A stretch of DNA of 64,000 nucleotides. Source: Ziziphus jujuba (taxonomy: Eukaryota; Streptophyta; Magnoliopsida; Rosales; Rhamnaceae). Below, one piece after another: positions 11,105 through 23,665 of this stretch. The DNA lies in contig NC_083388.1 of NCBI RefSeq assembly GCF_031755915.1, positions 11,544,501-11,608,500 of the forward strand, given 5' to 3'. Within the stretch, counting starts at the first letter, position 1; the number at the start of each line of letters is the position of its first letter. The position numbers and the translations under genes are program-made. The notes beneath the pieces were generated by a model. It was not told where the DNA came from. It worked only from the letters and a program-made list of their open reading frames with translations, and ran no database searches.

Positions 11105-14100
11105 GATTTTTAGTTAGGTGTAAAGATTTTTAGTTAGGTGTAAAGTTATGTCAACAGGAACCTTTATTGGACCTCCATCAGACTTATCAAATCTCTCAAG
11201 TACATTTTTAACGTAATAAGATTGTGACAGAACTATTCCATCTGACGTCTTAGTAATTTTAATAACTAAAATCACATCAACTTTACCTAGATATTTTTTT
11301 ATCAAACTTATTAGTCAACATCTTTTTAGTAGCTTTAATAATTTCCATATTGCTACCCATTATTAGTATGTCATCTACATATAAGCAAATGATGACATAA
11401 CTTTTTTGAGTGCTTTTATAATATACACATTTATCACACATTAATTTTGAAGCCATTTGTCATCATTACATTATCAAATTTCTCATGTAATTGTTTTGGT
11501 GCTTGTTTTAATCCACACAATGACTTAACTAGCTTGCACACTTTCTTCTCTTGTCTTGGAACTATAAACCCTTTTGGTTGTTCCATATAGATCTCTCTTG
11601 TCTTGGAACTATAAAACCTTTTGGTTGTTCCATATAGATCTCTTCTTCTAGATCTCCATTTAAAAAGACAGTTTTTACATCCATTTAATGTATTTCAAGA
11701 TTATACAAAGCTGCTATTCCAATTAAAATTAGAATTGATGTAATTCTAGTTATTGATGAATAAATATCAAAATAGTCCAAGCCTTCCTTTTGCTTGTAAC
11801 CTTTAGCTACTAGTCTAACTTTGTATTTATCAATGGTAGCATCTAGTTTTAATTTCCTCTTAAAAATCTATATATAACCCAATGGTTTAGTACCAGATGG
11901 AAGATCTACAAACTTCCATGTATAATTTTGCATTATGAAATCAATTTCATTATCAATTGCTTCCTTCCAAAATGGAGCTTCAGGAATTGACATTGCTTCT
12001 TTGAAGGTTTAAGGTTCATTTTCCAATAAATAAGTCATAAAATTAGGACCAAATGACTTATGTGTCTTAGTTCTCTTAGTACGTCTTGGTTCATCCTCTT
12101 TCCCTTCATTTGTGTGTCTTTGAATTTGATTACTGGTAACCATATCCTCATGAGACCTTTTTAGTGAACTATCTATTTTTCCTATTTTGTAAGGAAAAAA
12201 TCTCTAAAGGAAGATGCAATTCTCGATTCTATAATGATGTTGACATGTATGTCAGGAATATCAGATTTATATACCAAAAATCGATATGCACTACTATTTT
12301 GTGCATAGCTAATGAAAATATAGTCAATAGTTTTAGGTTTTATTTTAACATTTTTAGGAAAAAGGTACTACAACTTTAGCAAGACATTCCCACATTTTCA
12401 TGTACTTATATGTAGGTTTTTGACCTTTCCATAACTCATATGCATTTTATCTAATTTCTTATGAAGTGACTTATTTAGAATTATATTAGAAATCAATAAA
12501 GCTTCTCCCCACAAATTTTGCGGTAAACCAGACATAAACAATAAAGAATTCATCATTTCTTTCAAAGTATGTTTTTTTACATTCAGCTACACCATTTTGT
12601 TGTGGTGCATAAGGAGTGGTCGTTTGGTGTATAATAACATGTTCTATACAAAATTTCTCAAAAGGTGATTCATACTCACCTCCTCTATCACTTCTCAAAG
12701 TTTTTATTTTCTTACTTAGCTTGTTTTCTACCTCATTTTTATAATGTTTAAACATTTCACTTGCTTCATCTTTGCTTCGTAATAAATAAACATAACAATA
12801 TCTTGTACAATCATCTATAAAAGTAATAAAATATTATTTTCCACCTCTTGTTTGTTACATGTATCAATATAGATTAATTATAGAGGTGCTGTACTCCTTT
12901 GCACAGTTTGAAATGAGGTTCTAGTTAATTTAGCATCTACACATGTTTCACATTTATGATTAGAGTCCATCTCAAATTTAGGTAATAAGTCATGTTCATT
13001 AATTTGCGCAGTGCATCATAATTTACATGTCCCAACCTACCATGCCATAAATTAAATGACTCTACAATATAAGTAGAAGAGTTAACTTTATTATTATTAA
13101 TAGGAGTTACAATAGTCATTACATTCATTTTAAATAGACCATCAGTCAAATACCCCTTTCCCACATATATCTCATTTTTAATGAGTACATATTTGTCAGC
13201 CACAAAGACTAACTTAAATCCATTTTTGCTAAGCAAAGACCCAGAAATTAGATTCTTTCTTATTTCAGGTACATTAAGAACGTTATTGAGAGTAAGTTCT
13301 TTGCCAGATATCATCTTCAGAACTATTTTTCCTTGGCATTCAACCTTAGATGTTGAAGAATTTCCCATATAAATTTTTTTTCTTGTGTCCACACCATGAT
13401 AAGTAGTAAACATGTTCCTATTGGAGCATATGTGTCTAGTAGCGCTTATGTCTACCTACCACTCTTTGTTATTACAAACCAAATTTACTTCAAAAATCAA
13501 GGCAGCAACATTTATTTCTTCTATGTCAATTGACAATTCATCTTCCTTTGTCATGTGTGCTTGAAACTTATTCTTCTTGATGTTACTTTATTCTTTTTGA
13601 TTTCTACATTCATTTGCATGATGACCTTGCTTGTTGCACGCAAAGTATTTCCCTTTGAATTTCTTTGCATTCCTTTGGCAATTATTTTATCTAGAATACT
13701 TTCTCTTTTTCCCACTTTTCTATCCATTCTCAATCACATTGGCTTTGGCTGCCAGGTAATGAGTTTTATTCTTCTTTTTAGAGCTTCGATTGTCTTCTTC
13801 AATTCTAAGATGAATAATTAGATCTTCAAGACTCATTTCCTAATGTTTATGCTTCAAATAGTTCTTAGAAATCTTTCCATGAAGATAGTAACTTTTCTAT
13901 AATAGCAACAACTTGTAAAGATTCACTCAAAGCCATCTTTTCAGCATGTATTTCATGAAGAATCAATTGGAGTTCTTATATGTGGTTCATAACAGTTTTA
14001 GAATCCATCATTTTAAAATCTAGAAACCTTCCAACCATAAATTTCTTCATGCTAGCATCCTCAGTTTTATACTTCTTATCCAAGCATTTCCAAAGTTCTT

Positions 14101-14391
14101 TGAAAGTCTCAATTGGACTATACACATTATACAATGTGTTGTCCAAATCGTTGAGGATGTAGTTCTTGCATAGAAAATCTCCATGTTTCTATGCATCCAC
14201 GGCTCCTACAATTATCCTATCTGTTTCATTCTCATTAAGGACGGGAGCCTTCTCATTCAAAAATTTTGCCAAATTTAAAGTTGTGAGAGCATTTTTTGTT
14301 GCCATCTTTTAAACTCTGTACCATTGAAATTTTTGGGCTTTTCTCCATCATTCACATGAGCAGGGATAGAATTTTGACTTGTATTTGCCAT
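11105..14391 (-). pseudogene. Copia retrotransposon gag-pol remnant, 3' truncated
   Basis: Gag starts at ATG 14391 (MANTSQNSIPAHVNDGEKPK) and is shifted and interrupted near the WQQKM motif; further stops lie in the Gag body ([15 protein letters not shown] region). The Gag zinc knuckle near 13600-13660 reads YFACNKQGHHANEC, with Tyr where the first Cys of CX2CX4HX4C is expected. The GAG-pre-integrase region occupies 12937-13413 (NLWHGRLGHVNYDALRKLM), and the integrase core lies at 12486-12755 (SDRGGEYES and PYAPQQNGVAE). The reverse transcriptase end is at 11114-11305 (TSDGIVLSQSYYVKNVLERF). RNase H and a normal 3' end are missing. A 46-bp direct duplication (about 11548-11640) and a 20-bp one (11105-11145) add to the damage. 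The element is non-functional. Confidence 0.88.
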
Positions 14392-14831
14392 TTGTTTGTT
14401 AACAAAAGTTATAGACTAAGTTACTTTCAAAAGTATACTTTAAGAATTTTGCATAAAATAAAGTAACCAAAATTATATTAAGCAAACTAAAGATTCAATA
14501 ATCAAAATATATATAAATGAATTGGAAGTACGATTACATGGATTAAAACCAATAGGTTCTAAATCTAATCAATTGAAAGTCATAACAATTGAAAATAAAA
14601 GGCAATTTATACAAATGTAATCACCAAGAGACATATATATGTATTAATCAATAATAAAGCATATAGAGAATAGAATTGAATGTAAATAATTTTTTTTTTT
14701 TTAGATCTATGAATATATATATATATATATATATAATTTTATCAAAGAAAATCAATTACAACATAAAACTGAAACTAACAAGAAACCATTGAAGACATTA
14801 AATTCAGGCACTAACTGATGTCAAACAATGA

Positions 14832-14872
<41 letters not shown>

Positions 14873-15888
14873 TATAATTGTTTATGATAAGTGAATCGGA
14901 TTGCACATTGCCAATTGATTAATCAACACTATACTTATTTATGATAAAAGAATCGGAGAAGATAAATCAGAAACAAGATTTTTAAGTATGTATATATGTG
15001 TCAATTAAAAGAAAAACATATAGTAACATGTTTTAATCGGTAATTAAAAGAAAATTAGAGAGTAACACGTTTCAATTGGCAATTAGTGCAAATAAGAATT
15101 GATTTAAAGAAAGAAAGCATAGAACCTGAATAAATTAATCAATTTAAAACTATATATATAAAGGCAAATAAAACAGAAGGTTCGAATAATATATATGTAT
15201 ATATATATATATATATATATTTCATATGTGTGTATATAACCTTGTTTCTTAAATTCACCGATAGAAGAAGTAAAAAAAAGAAAAAAAAAATTAATATGCC
15301 ACAAAGACCTTATAAAACTAACTAATTTTTTTATCCATTAAACAATTGAAAAGACCTGATCATTACATAAAGTAAGCAATATATGTTAAAAGACGTTTGT
15401 GTATGCGAAAACAGAGTACAAGAAGCAAGAAAACGTCAATGGCCAATTTAATTAATACATATACCGGCCAGAATTGAATAAATTGTATGAATAAATAAAT
15501 ACACAAAGGCAGCCGTAAAGAAAGAAATTGTATGAATGAATTTAAAAGGCAAACAATATATGAATAGAAGTACGACGAAAACCTGGAAACAATGTACAAC
15601 ATATGGCACTATTTGAAAATACTACACAATCAAATTTTGGAATGTGACTAACCCAGGATCACAAAAGTATTAGACAATCCGGGCCAGTCAATAAAAGTTT
15701 CAAAAGCAAATCTAAGGTGCTAAGTAAAAACTACTAGTTCGTGAAATTAAGAAACAAGTCTATTCACAATATGCACAAACACGATTAGAAAAATTGCGCA
15801 AGAAAAACAAGAAAATTTTCCAACGGAATGAACTTATAGGAACAAAGAAGAATTTACAGGAGAAACAAAAGAAAAATTATCTTAAGAT
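14392..15888. other. Copia leader or spacer with TA runs, no gene
   Basis: This lies between the Gag start and the upper LTR. It contains (TA)n runs near 14716-14735, 14833-14869 and 15190-15221 and no coding sequence I can support. A tRNA primer-binding site such as TGGTATCAGAG is not visible next to the LTR end at 15889, so the join between LTR and interior may not be original. Confidence 0.5.
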
Positions 15889-16475
15889 TGTTATCCTAAA
15901 TATGGGTTTCTACTGCTAAATACATAAACAACATATATATACACATATAACAAGAAAATGATAGAAAAACCTATTAGTCGAGGCAACAAGTTGATTTTTT
16001 GATCTTAAGACAATTTTCGCCCTGCATTGGTGCTCAATGGTCTAATAAATGGCGAATGTCTCTCATGATACAACGACTACTTTCTGAGAATAGTAGCACT
16101 CCAAATTGCCAGAAACAACGAACAACTTTTATGTTTCACTATCTCTCTGTTTTTATATGAATGAATAACAAAGGCAAAATAACAAATATTTCTTTCTGTT
16201 CTCATGTTTTAGTTTGTAGAAATTATTGTTATTATAGAAAAGATTACACCTATATGAAAGAACTCAATACTTCAAAATATACGAAGTGTTAAAAATTGTT
16301 TCGTTTCCAATAAAAAACACATTTCCACTCTGAAATCATGTTCTTTCACTAGAACACTATTTTTTATTATTTTATTTAGTTATTTATTTATTCTAAAGTA
16401 AAATTTTAGTATTTTAAATATTATGGTAACTAAATAAATAAATAATATTTATAATTTCTATTCACAAATTCCTAC
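15889..16475 (-). mobile_element. Copia-type LTR, upper copy
   Basis: A 587-bp unit with the same ends as the lower copy (TGTTATCC...CCTACA), followed by TTTGA at 16476-16480. That pentamer matches the TTTGA left of the lower LTR (10096-10100), as expected if both derive from one insertion. The two LTRs differ at many positions, so the insertion is old. The shared ATCCTGGGAGACA-like stretch (reverse strand) fits the R/U5 part of plant Copia LTRs. Confidence 0.75.
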
Positions 16476-17030
16476 ATTTGATTATGACATCAGGCGGAAA
16501 GTTTTCCTCATTTTCTTTTTCCCCTATTTTTATGTAAATGAGGTGGAATTTTGTACTTATCTTTGACTGGGATTATCATGAGCTATTTTCTTTTGGAGTT
16601 TAGAAAAGAACCTAGTTATAAAATGTCTCATTCAATATGATTAATAAATAATTAAAGAAAATAATGAAGCAAAATTCTAGTTAGTGACAAGTTTTTTTGG
16701 TAATATAGTTAGTGAAAAGTTTGGAAGATTGTCAAAGGCAAATTAGTGACCCATAAGACAAAACTTGAATAATCCTTGCTGATGAATGCATCCTTATTTT
16801 ACATTGATCTATTATGGTCAATATTTTAATTTTTTTGGAATGCTCCTCATTGTTGAAGTCTCACAAGATTACAATTCACCAAAAAAGTCTCACAAGATTA
16901 CAAGTTATTTCATTAATTTCCGTGTAAGACCATTTATTTTATGAAATTGAATTAAACTATTTTTATTCCCATCCAATCAAATTAACTATTTTAAAAGTAT
17001 CCAATTAAAATTAGACTGTAAGTTTGATCA
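16476..17030. repeat. Duplicated flank, segment b (copy 2, long)
   Basis: This begins TTTGATTATGACATCAGGCG and matches the lower copy for about 290 bp. It then continues as a match to 46330-46500 (TGATCTATnATGGTCAATAT, TTTTGGAATGCTCCnCATT), where the lower copy has stopped. It is the natural right-hand flank of the LTR insertion. Confidence 0.75.
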
Positions 17031-17241
17031 AATTTTTAGACAATAATAGAAATATTGTTTCAACTGTGAATTTTATTGATACATATTAGTGAATATATAT
17101 ACACATGCACACACACACACACTCTTTCTTTTTTCAATTTTTTAATAGTGAATATAGTATCCACATGCCCACACACCCCAGAAGCCCCTTGACATGTTCA
17201 TCCAACTTTTTTTTTTTTCCAGTATTTTTAATGTTAGGTTA

Positions 17242-18374
17242 TGCTACGAACCTAGGTTGATTCGCGCCTAAACCCATATTATATTAGCTTGGATCTTAAT
17301 TAGGTTCAAGTTCTTATGGAAAAATTTTAACCCCTAATCAACCTATGATTAGAAACCTTGTTATATGATGAAGACGCCACAATAGGTGATGGATGTCCTA
17401 TTGATAAGTCAAACTAAAACACTCACTCTCTAATGGTGTTTTAGGTGTTCAAAGAGAACAAAGAGAATTTTATCTCACAAAATAATTTTCTGAATAATAT
17501 TAAAGGTGCATTCTCATTGAAAAATAATCCTTAAATAGGTTAAAGTCATAAAGCATTAAACCCTAAAAATCTAAGACATAACCGGCCAAGCATGGTAGAT
17601 TCCTAATGTGGCAAAATTTTGCATTCTTTCCTATTATAAATTGGATTAATTAATTCCTTTATTTTGAATTTGGAATTAATTAATTTACAATGGAAATAAT
17701 AAAATAATAACTTTCCTATATTGATTTTTCCAGCAAATAAATAAATAAAAACCAAATAAAAGACTAATTTCCTAAAACAAAAAGTCAAAATCAAATTAGG
17801 AAACTAATTGACTAGTTTGACTACTAAACTAACTTTGACCAATTTTCAACTTGTAAAGACTCCAAAACAAATCCAATTTTCCACATAGGATGCCAAATAG
17901 AATTTTTTATGATTCCCATACGTTTCCCTTGATTGGAACAAAGAGAAAATGCTTAATCAGCAAAATACAGTAAAGCCAGCAACAAAACAGCAATTTCAGC
18001 TAAAAGCTCCTCCCATGCGCAATTGCCTTCTTTGATTGCTTTTGCTTCTGCCTTGACTTATTTCCATGACCTCTTAATGGTGTGAAGTGAATTCAAGAAG
18101 TGTTGAACCCATTCCATTTTGCCCGGAGTCCATTTTTGCACCAAAACAGCTACCCGGTTCTATATCGGCCTTCACCACCTGAATGCATAAAACGGATCTT
18201 GTATCTTCGGATATGGATAAAACCTTTTGATAATTGATAACTCCCTGCATGAATCAGCCAGGTTGTATTTAAATCTCTTAGCTTGTGCTCTAGTGATTGG
18301 CTCGGTCTTCATCTGTATTGGATCAGCATCTCAGCGGGTAGTCAGTTGTACAGGTTCGGGGCAGATTCTCATCA
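17242..18374 (-). mobile_element. Solo LTR, copy 1 of a 1.1 kb LTR family
   Basis: The sequence runs from TGCTACGAACC to TTCTCATCA and aligns along its length with 37980-39127, for example CGCCACAATAGGTGATnGAT and CACTCACTCTCTAATGGTGT. Flanking pentamers are GGTTA (17237-17241) and GGTTG (18375-18379), a 4/5 target duplication. No interior of this family is present, so it is a solo LTR. It sits beside the forward-strand Copia reverse transcriptase fragment and probably interrupts it. The strand is uncertain. Confidence 0.72.
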
Positions 18375-18990
18375 GGTTGGAAAATCAAACAGTTGGATGT
18401 TAAAAACAACTTTCTACGTGGTGATCTCAAGGAAACTGTTTATATGCATCAGCCACCAGGTTTTCAAGATTCAATTTATCCCACCCATTTCTTTGTTCTT
18501 AAAAAGTCACTACAAGGTTAAAATAAGTTCCACGGGCATGGTTTGATAAACATTCTCAATGACTTATGCAACTTGGTTTTCTTTACAGTCAGGTAAATCC
18601 CTTTTTGTTTTTGTATAATAATGTTAGAAATATTGTATTGCTTTTCATATATGTTGATGATGTAATCAATACAGGGTCACATTTAATCTAATGCGTAGAT
18701 TAACTTTGGTTCTCGATTTGTCCTCAAAGATCGATCTTTGCTCAATTCATTATTTTCTTGGAATTGAGGTGAAATCGTTCTCTGGAGGCCTCCAATTTTT
18801 TCTCAGTCCAAATATACAAGACACTTACTTCATTGTACCCACATGCTTGAAGCTTCATCAATAACTACACCAATATCAGTAAAACATCCAATTTTGACTG
18901 ATGTAAATGAACCCTGAATGCCATGGAGAAGCATTGTTGGAGACTTCCAGTGTTTCTTATTCACTTGTCTTGATATCAATATACAGTAAG
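18375..18990 (+). pseudogene. Copia reverse transcriptase fragment
   Basis: The forward-strand translation shows the RVT_2 family in order: QLDVKNNFLRGDLKETVYMH, PPGF, a KKSLQGLK stretch, RAWFDK, IYVDD (the polymerase active-site motif) and IHYFLGIEV, then a region resembling the Copia SxxKYT/DLL segment. In-frame stops occur after GLK and elsewhere, so it is dead. There is no Gag, integrase or RNase H nearby. Its left end coincides with the right end of the solo LTR, which suggests the LTR landed inside an older Copia copy. The apparent open frame at 18283-18546 is an out-of-frame shadow of this fragment and the LTR end. Confidence 0.82.
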
Positions 18991-19404
18991 TCAGGTCTTC
19001 CAATATTTTTAGTGTCATACAAAGCTCTAAGTCTTCTTATGTTCAAAGTTTTTTTCACTTTCCTCTACTATAAGTTAAACATTACCCTTCTGGTTTATAT
19101 AAGGTTACCAAGTATCATACTGATTTGATATTCTGGTGCTTTATTTATTAGGAAGGGGAAAGTGCATTAAATTTGCATGAAATGGAACAATCATCGTTTA
19201 TATTCATCTTTTTTCTTTTTTTTTTTTTTTTTGGTCCTTATTGAAGTGTATTATTAAACTCGTATCTTCTAATACTGGTTAATTTCTAAAGTAAAGACAA
19301 GCCCTAAAAATGAACACTTCTTGCCGCGTTTCTTATCACTGTATGGGGACATGAATATGAATCCCTTGGGGACCCCCAAGATACAACTTTATTAACATCT
19401 TGGT

Positions 19405-19790
19405 AAATATCTTTAATTATTTAATTAAATTTTATTCGTCCCAAAGCTTGAATACCAAGCAGGTTCAGCTATTTTGTACTTCCATTTGATTGGGGGTGTT
19501 TTATTTTGGTTGTTTTCTCTGTTGTCTGACTCTGCCATTTTATTTTTATTATCATCTATGAAGCAAAATTAATCTAGTTAAATTAAACTTGTGGGACATC
19601 AAAACGCGGTATCTTTGCCTCAGTTTATTGAATTCCAGTTGTGGATCAATTCGTAACATTTAAGATCACTTCCTATACATAGATACCATTGTTTTTTCAA
19701 AAAGACCATTTATATAACTAAAAGTACTTTTTATTTATTTATTTAGTTTTCGATTTTAGTTAAGGATCATTTATATACTAAAACCACAAG
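19405..19790. repeat. Local repeat block c, copy 2
   Basis: Near-identical to 2520-2870 in the same orientation, including CAGGTTCAGCTATTTTGTAC, the CATCAAAACGCGGTATCTTT core and CCTATACATAGATA. It lies about 1.5 kb from the small gene at 21.2-21.5 kb. No coding sequence is apparent. Confidence 0.7.
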
Positions 19791-19799
19791 TCAAGTCTT

Positions 19800-20539
19800 T
19801 TTACCATTCAGTATTTTTTACTCACACCAACGCCAATAGTGGTTTTTTTTTTACCATTCAGGATCATTGTCAACATCTCTTATTACTAGAATAAATACAT
19901 TGACTTTTAGCTCAAGAAGCAAATATTTACATGGAGAGCTCCGAAAGGAAGAAATTTTAGCCAGAAGCAATGAACTTCATGGATCAAAATTTATAAAACA
20001 GAATCGGGAAATTTTTTGTTCTCCCCTGCAAAGTCACATGCACAGCCTTCACAATGGATATATGTTTTTAACATAATCCAATGGTAAATCCCCCTTTTTG
20101 TTTGGAAATATTCAAGGTTTAAATCTTTTATACTTAATATCTACAAGGTCAAAAAAAAAAAAAAATATGAAACAAAAATGTTCTAATTAATCCACATCCC
20201 ACAAAAAGAGCCATGTCTTTCTTTGAAATAAGTATAATCCGAATTACGCTGGGGACACAAAATATGCAAATAAACGCTGGAAAAAAATAAAAAATGACAA
20301 ATAATATTTCTATTTTATTTTATTTTTTATTTATAGTGACAAATAATATCAATATTAGATTGATTACTATTTAAATTTGTAAAAGCAAGTAAGCATATAT
20401 ATATATATATATATATATAACATCTATACAAAAATGATAATTTTTTAAAACCGTTATTAATATTATATACGAAAATAACGATTTTTTCAAAAACTATCAT
20501 TTTCATAGACATTCATATTATTAAATCACAACATAAAAT

Positions 20540-20611
<72 letters not shown>

Positions 20612-21045
20612 AAATTCAATACACACAATTTGCAAACTTCCCACATATTACGATCCTTGTTTCCCTAGACCTTCTTCCCAATAAATCAAACTAAAAAAGA
20701 AATTTATATTTTACAAATAAATATGTTCATGAAATGCTTTCTTTCCCATAGAGCATGAAATTGATCATCAAACTTTCAACAAGCAGATTCCCCTTCTCGT
20801 TATCCAAGCCGCGGTTGAACTGTTCGAATCTCGACTAAGAATCTACGCTTTTGCAGTCGATTGATTATACAGAGAGCTCAAGCTTTTCCTTTCTTTTGGG
20901 GAATCCCAGGAGAAGATGGTGCAGTTATGTTCAGTTCAACAATTATGAAAAATTATGAAAAGTAAGCCGACTAATAGGAAGTCATACCGTGCCTGTGAAT
21001 GGGTATTCTATTGATCTATGTTATTTCTTTGTAGAGAAGCCGAGT
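19800..21045. other. Gene-free stretch with long TA runs
   Basis: It contains (TA)n at 20396-20419 and a longer run at about 20549-20608. The open frame at 19867-20076 resembles no family. A B-box-like GTTCGAATCTC at about 20823 is not accompanied by a tRNA fold. Part of the right end may be the 3' untranslated region of the reverse-strand gene at 21241-21465. Confidence 0.45.
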
Positions 21046-21050
21046 ATTGA

Positions 21051-21233
21051 TCCACGCGGAATAAGAAGGACTTGCTATCCAATGCATGTATTTTACCCTT
21101 ATGTGATGATTTGGTTCCTGTCTTAGCTGATAATTCAGAACTGAATGATATTAACAAATGGGAGCAGGGCTTTAATAAAGAAGAATTTTTGAAGAAAGGG
21201 GGTTTTGGGGAAGATATGGAGTTGATGGGGTAG
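21051..21233 (+). pseudogene. Possible exon remnant of an unrecognised gene
   Basis: A 60-codon frame opens after TGA 21048 and ends at TAG 21231. It has no start codon but a coding-like composition (LADNSELNDINKWEQGFNKE, then FLKKGGFGED). A TTTCTTTGTAG acceptor-like sequence lies just upstream (about 21024-21034), which would suit an exon. It converges on the reverse-strand small gene. I do not recognise the protein. It may be an old gene fragment or chance. Confidence 0.3.
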
Positions 21234-21240
21234 GAGGGGA

Positions 21241-21465
21241 TCAGGACACTCCATTTTCATTCCCATCATCATCACCATCATCTTGTGCAAATTCACCGCT
21301 AGTGGAAGAAGAAGAAGAAGAAGAAGAAGAAGAAGAACAGGACCGAAAATATTTAAAAAGCTCTTTCAAAATCCCAATCTTAATCTGTCCCCTCTTGGGT
21401 GGAAGAGGAGGAGGAGGACCCAGCTGCTTTGGGTTTTGCTTGAATGCAAAACTTGGGTTTTCCAT
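21241..21465 (-). CDS. Small Pro- and Ser-rich protein with PPKRGxIKI motif
   Basis: This is a 74-residue protein whose function I do not recognise. It opens MENPSFAFKQ, has a run PPPPLPPKRGQIKIGILKEL (residues 18-37), then a short hydrophobic or aromatic patch (FKYF) and a poly-Ser tract encoded by a (TCT)n run, ending in an acidic tail (DDGDDDG). No signal peptide or membrane segment is evident. The start is supported by a good leader: a TATA box about 170 bp upstream, a CT-rich 5' untranslated region and a shared start with the paralog at 47628-47789, which keeps MEN, FKQ, LPPKRG and IKI. The conserved basic PPKRG-IKI block is probably the functional part, and the Ser tract is likely length-variable. 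The GAA/GAG-rich forward frames over it are shadows. Confidence 0.72.
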   Translation of the reverse strand: MENPSFAFKQNPKQLGPPPPLPPKRGQIKIGILKELFKYFRSCSSSSSSSSSSSTSGEFAQDDGDDDGNENGVS

Positions 21466-21631
21466 TTTGAGTGAGATGGGTATGGAAGATTTATGAAGCT
21501 CGACAACTGAACTTCAAAGCTTTGGAAGTTGTGGAGGAAAAGAGAGAGGGAGAACAGAGCAGAGAGCTAAGAGAGGAAGTGTATGTGCTGGTGCTGGTGC
21601 TGGTGCTGGTGGGGAAGGGAAAACTGGGGGT

Positions 21632-21640
21632 GGTTATATA
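21632..21640 (-). promoter_or_regulatory. TATA box of the small Ser-rich gene
   Basis: The reverse strand reads CCCTATATAACC, about 170 bp before the ATG at 21465. A start site about 30 bp downstream would give a leader of roughly 140 nt, rich in CT and containing a CACCAG repeat (21588-21611). The position and shape are typical of plant TATA promoters. Confidence 0.6.
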
Positions 21641-21659
21641 GGGAAATTTATTTATTTAT

Positions 21660-23310
21660 TATTATTATTTTTTTTTCCTTTTTGGAATTTTAATATGAAA
21701 TGGTTGGCCCTCCAGCCATCCGCTTCAGTTTTCAGTCGCGATGTGGGGTCCGCACAGGTGACTACGAGAGACCTACGTCAGCGCAAAAGTTTTCCTTTTT
21801 GGTTTTGCATCCTTTGCAAGCTTTGCCACGATTTTTATCCACAATTGTGTTTTTTTTTTTCTTTTTGTTGTTGTTGTTGTTGTTGTTTTTTTGGGTAAAC
21901 AATTGTTGATCATTATCTAAAACGCCAATTTGCTTGATCGGATTGTTAAGGTCTATCCCAAAAAGTTCTTTTTTTCTTCTTTTTTTTTTCTTTTTCTTGC
22001 AAGACACGTTTTGATAAAATAGGTGCTGCATCCAAATGGCTTAAATATTTTACTAATTTTAGACTGTATTATACATATACTCTAATAGTATATTATATCC
22101 AATGAACAAATAAAAGAAACAACAACAATGAAAAATAAATAAATAAATAAAAGAAAGAACCAAAGTAGAAAATCTTATAAAAGAAATAATAAAAAAAAAA
22201 TATTGGAATATGCATCTAAAATATTTTATTATTCGTTTGGAATTTTCAACATTGAATTAAATTAGTGATTTTAAACTATTTATGTTGAAATACATAAATA
22301 TTTGAATAAATTTTATATTTAATTGTACATTATTATTATTTTTGCTATATTTATTAAATACTAAATTTTAACAAAGTCCTTAATATCTTGGCAAATTATA
22401 CCTTTACTTCATGTGTACTAAAACACAATATAACACCTTCACTAGTCACAATTTAAAACATTGCTTGTATATAGAAATTAAGTAATTTTAATACAAAATT
22501 TGAAGAAAATATTGAAGTACAAATATGTTATCAACCGAACCATATCCGTCTGACATAAATAATGATCGATAGTGTTTACTTTTTTTTACGTGAAAATATT
22601 TTTGAAAAGAATTTTTTTAAAAAAAAAAAAAAAACACAATTTTTAATATGAAACGTTGTTTTCAAAGTCTTTGTTGATCTTTTAGGACCCAAACAAAATT
22701 ACACGGTGATAAAGCCAATGTCCCCAAAAAAACCGCCTCAGCAATATTCATTCAATATCTTGAAAATAAAAAAAGAATTGACAAATTATGAAAAAGGGCC
22801 TGTCTTGAAAATTTTTATGCCACGTAATTGTGAATTTCTATTTCCAAAACATTTACACAATAGATTGTCAATATATATACGTCTGTTTATCTTTTCGATT
22901 AAGAGTCAATCTGGCAGGCTTTTCTTGACATTATTAATTTTCTAATTAGTTCAAGAAAAAAAGAAAAAGATTTAAGTTTCTTTTTTTTTGTTTTTTTTTT
23001 TTTTTCCCAAAAGGAGTAGGCTTACGATTACGAAAGTGTTTTCCTTTCCTACTTGATATATATATATATATATATATAGAATCATATGATATTAAGATAT
23101 TTTTAGCATTAAATTTTTTATTAGCTTTTTCATCATATTAAAAATTATAGTTTAAAATTTAAAAAAGTGATTAAATATAGTTTTAGTAAGATATTAAAAT
23201 TCTAATTAGCGAAAGTAAATTCTCTTAGGATTTGGTAATTAATAAACTTTAGCATTTGATGCAATTTTAGGACTGGAAAAAAATAGTTCTAATGTTAGTA
23301 TAAGGATCTT
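21660..23310. other. Gene-free AT-rich stretch
   Basis: Upstream of the small gene. It contains homopolymer and trinucleotide runs (GTT near 21868-21885, poly-T near 21970-22000 and 22980-23005) and (TA)n at about 23060-23078. The open frames at 21695-22031 and 22706-22945 follow these runs or show no family features. Confidence 0.55.
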
Positions 23311-23620
23311 ATTTGTGTAACGATCCAAAATCCACACTTTAGCAACATATATCATACAACCAACTTCTCCAATAACATGAATATTACAAGACCAAAAATA
23401 AAACCATTATAAGTGAATTCCAAATATGTAAAAAATAGTCTAAATAGCTCCATATCATACTTAACTTCAACCCTCGATCCAGAGCCTTACTCCCAAATAC
23501 GGCCACTCAATTACTCAATTAAAAATCTTGTAGAAAGATTGGGAACGAAGGGATGAGTACGGGTACTCAATGAGTGGGTTTTATGCATTCATACTAAAAT
23601 ACATAGCTTTGCAATATCAA

Positions 23621-23665
<45 letters not shown>

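Noticed and set aside
12164..12379. Forward-strand open frames in 12.1-14.2 kb
   Set aside because: They lie antisense to the Copia gag-pol remnant and show no family features.
20815..20850. B-box-like GTTCGAATCTC suggesting a tRNA or SINE
   Set aside because: No A-box, cloverleaf or A tail could be found near it.
22706..22945. 79-codon forward frame starting MIKPMSPKKP
   Set aside because: AT-rich composition, no family resemblance and no promoter or splice context.
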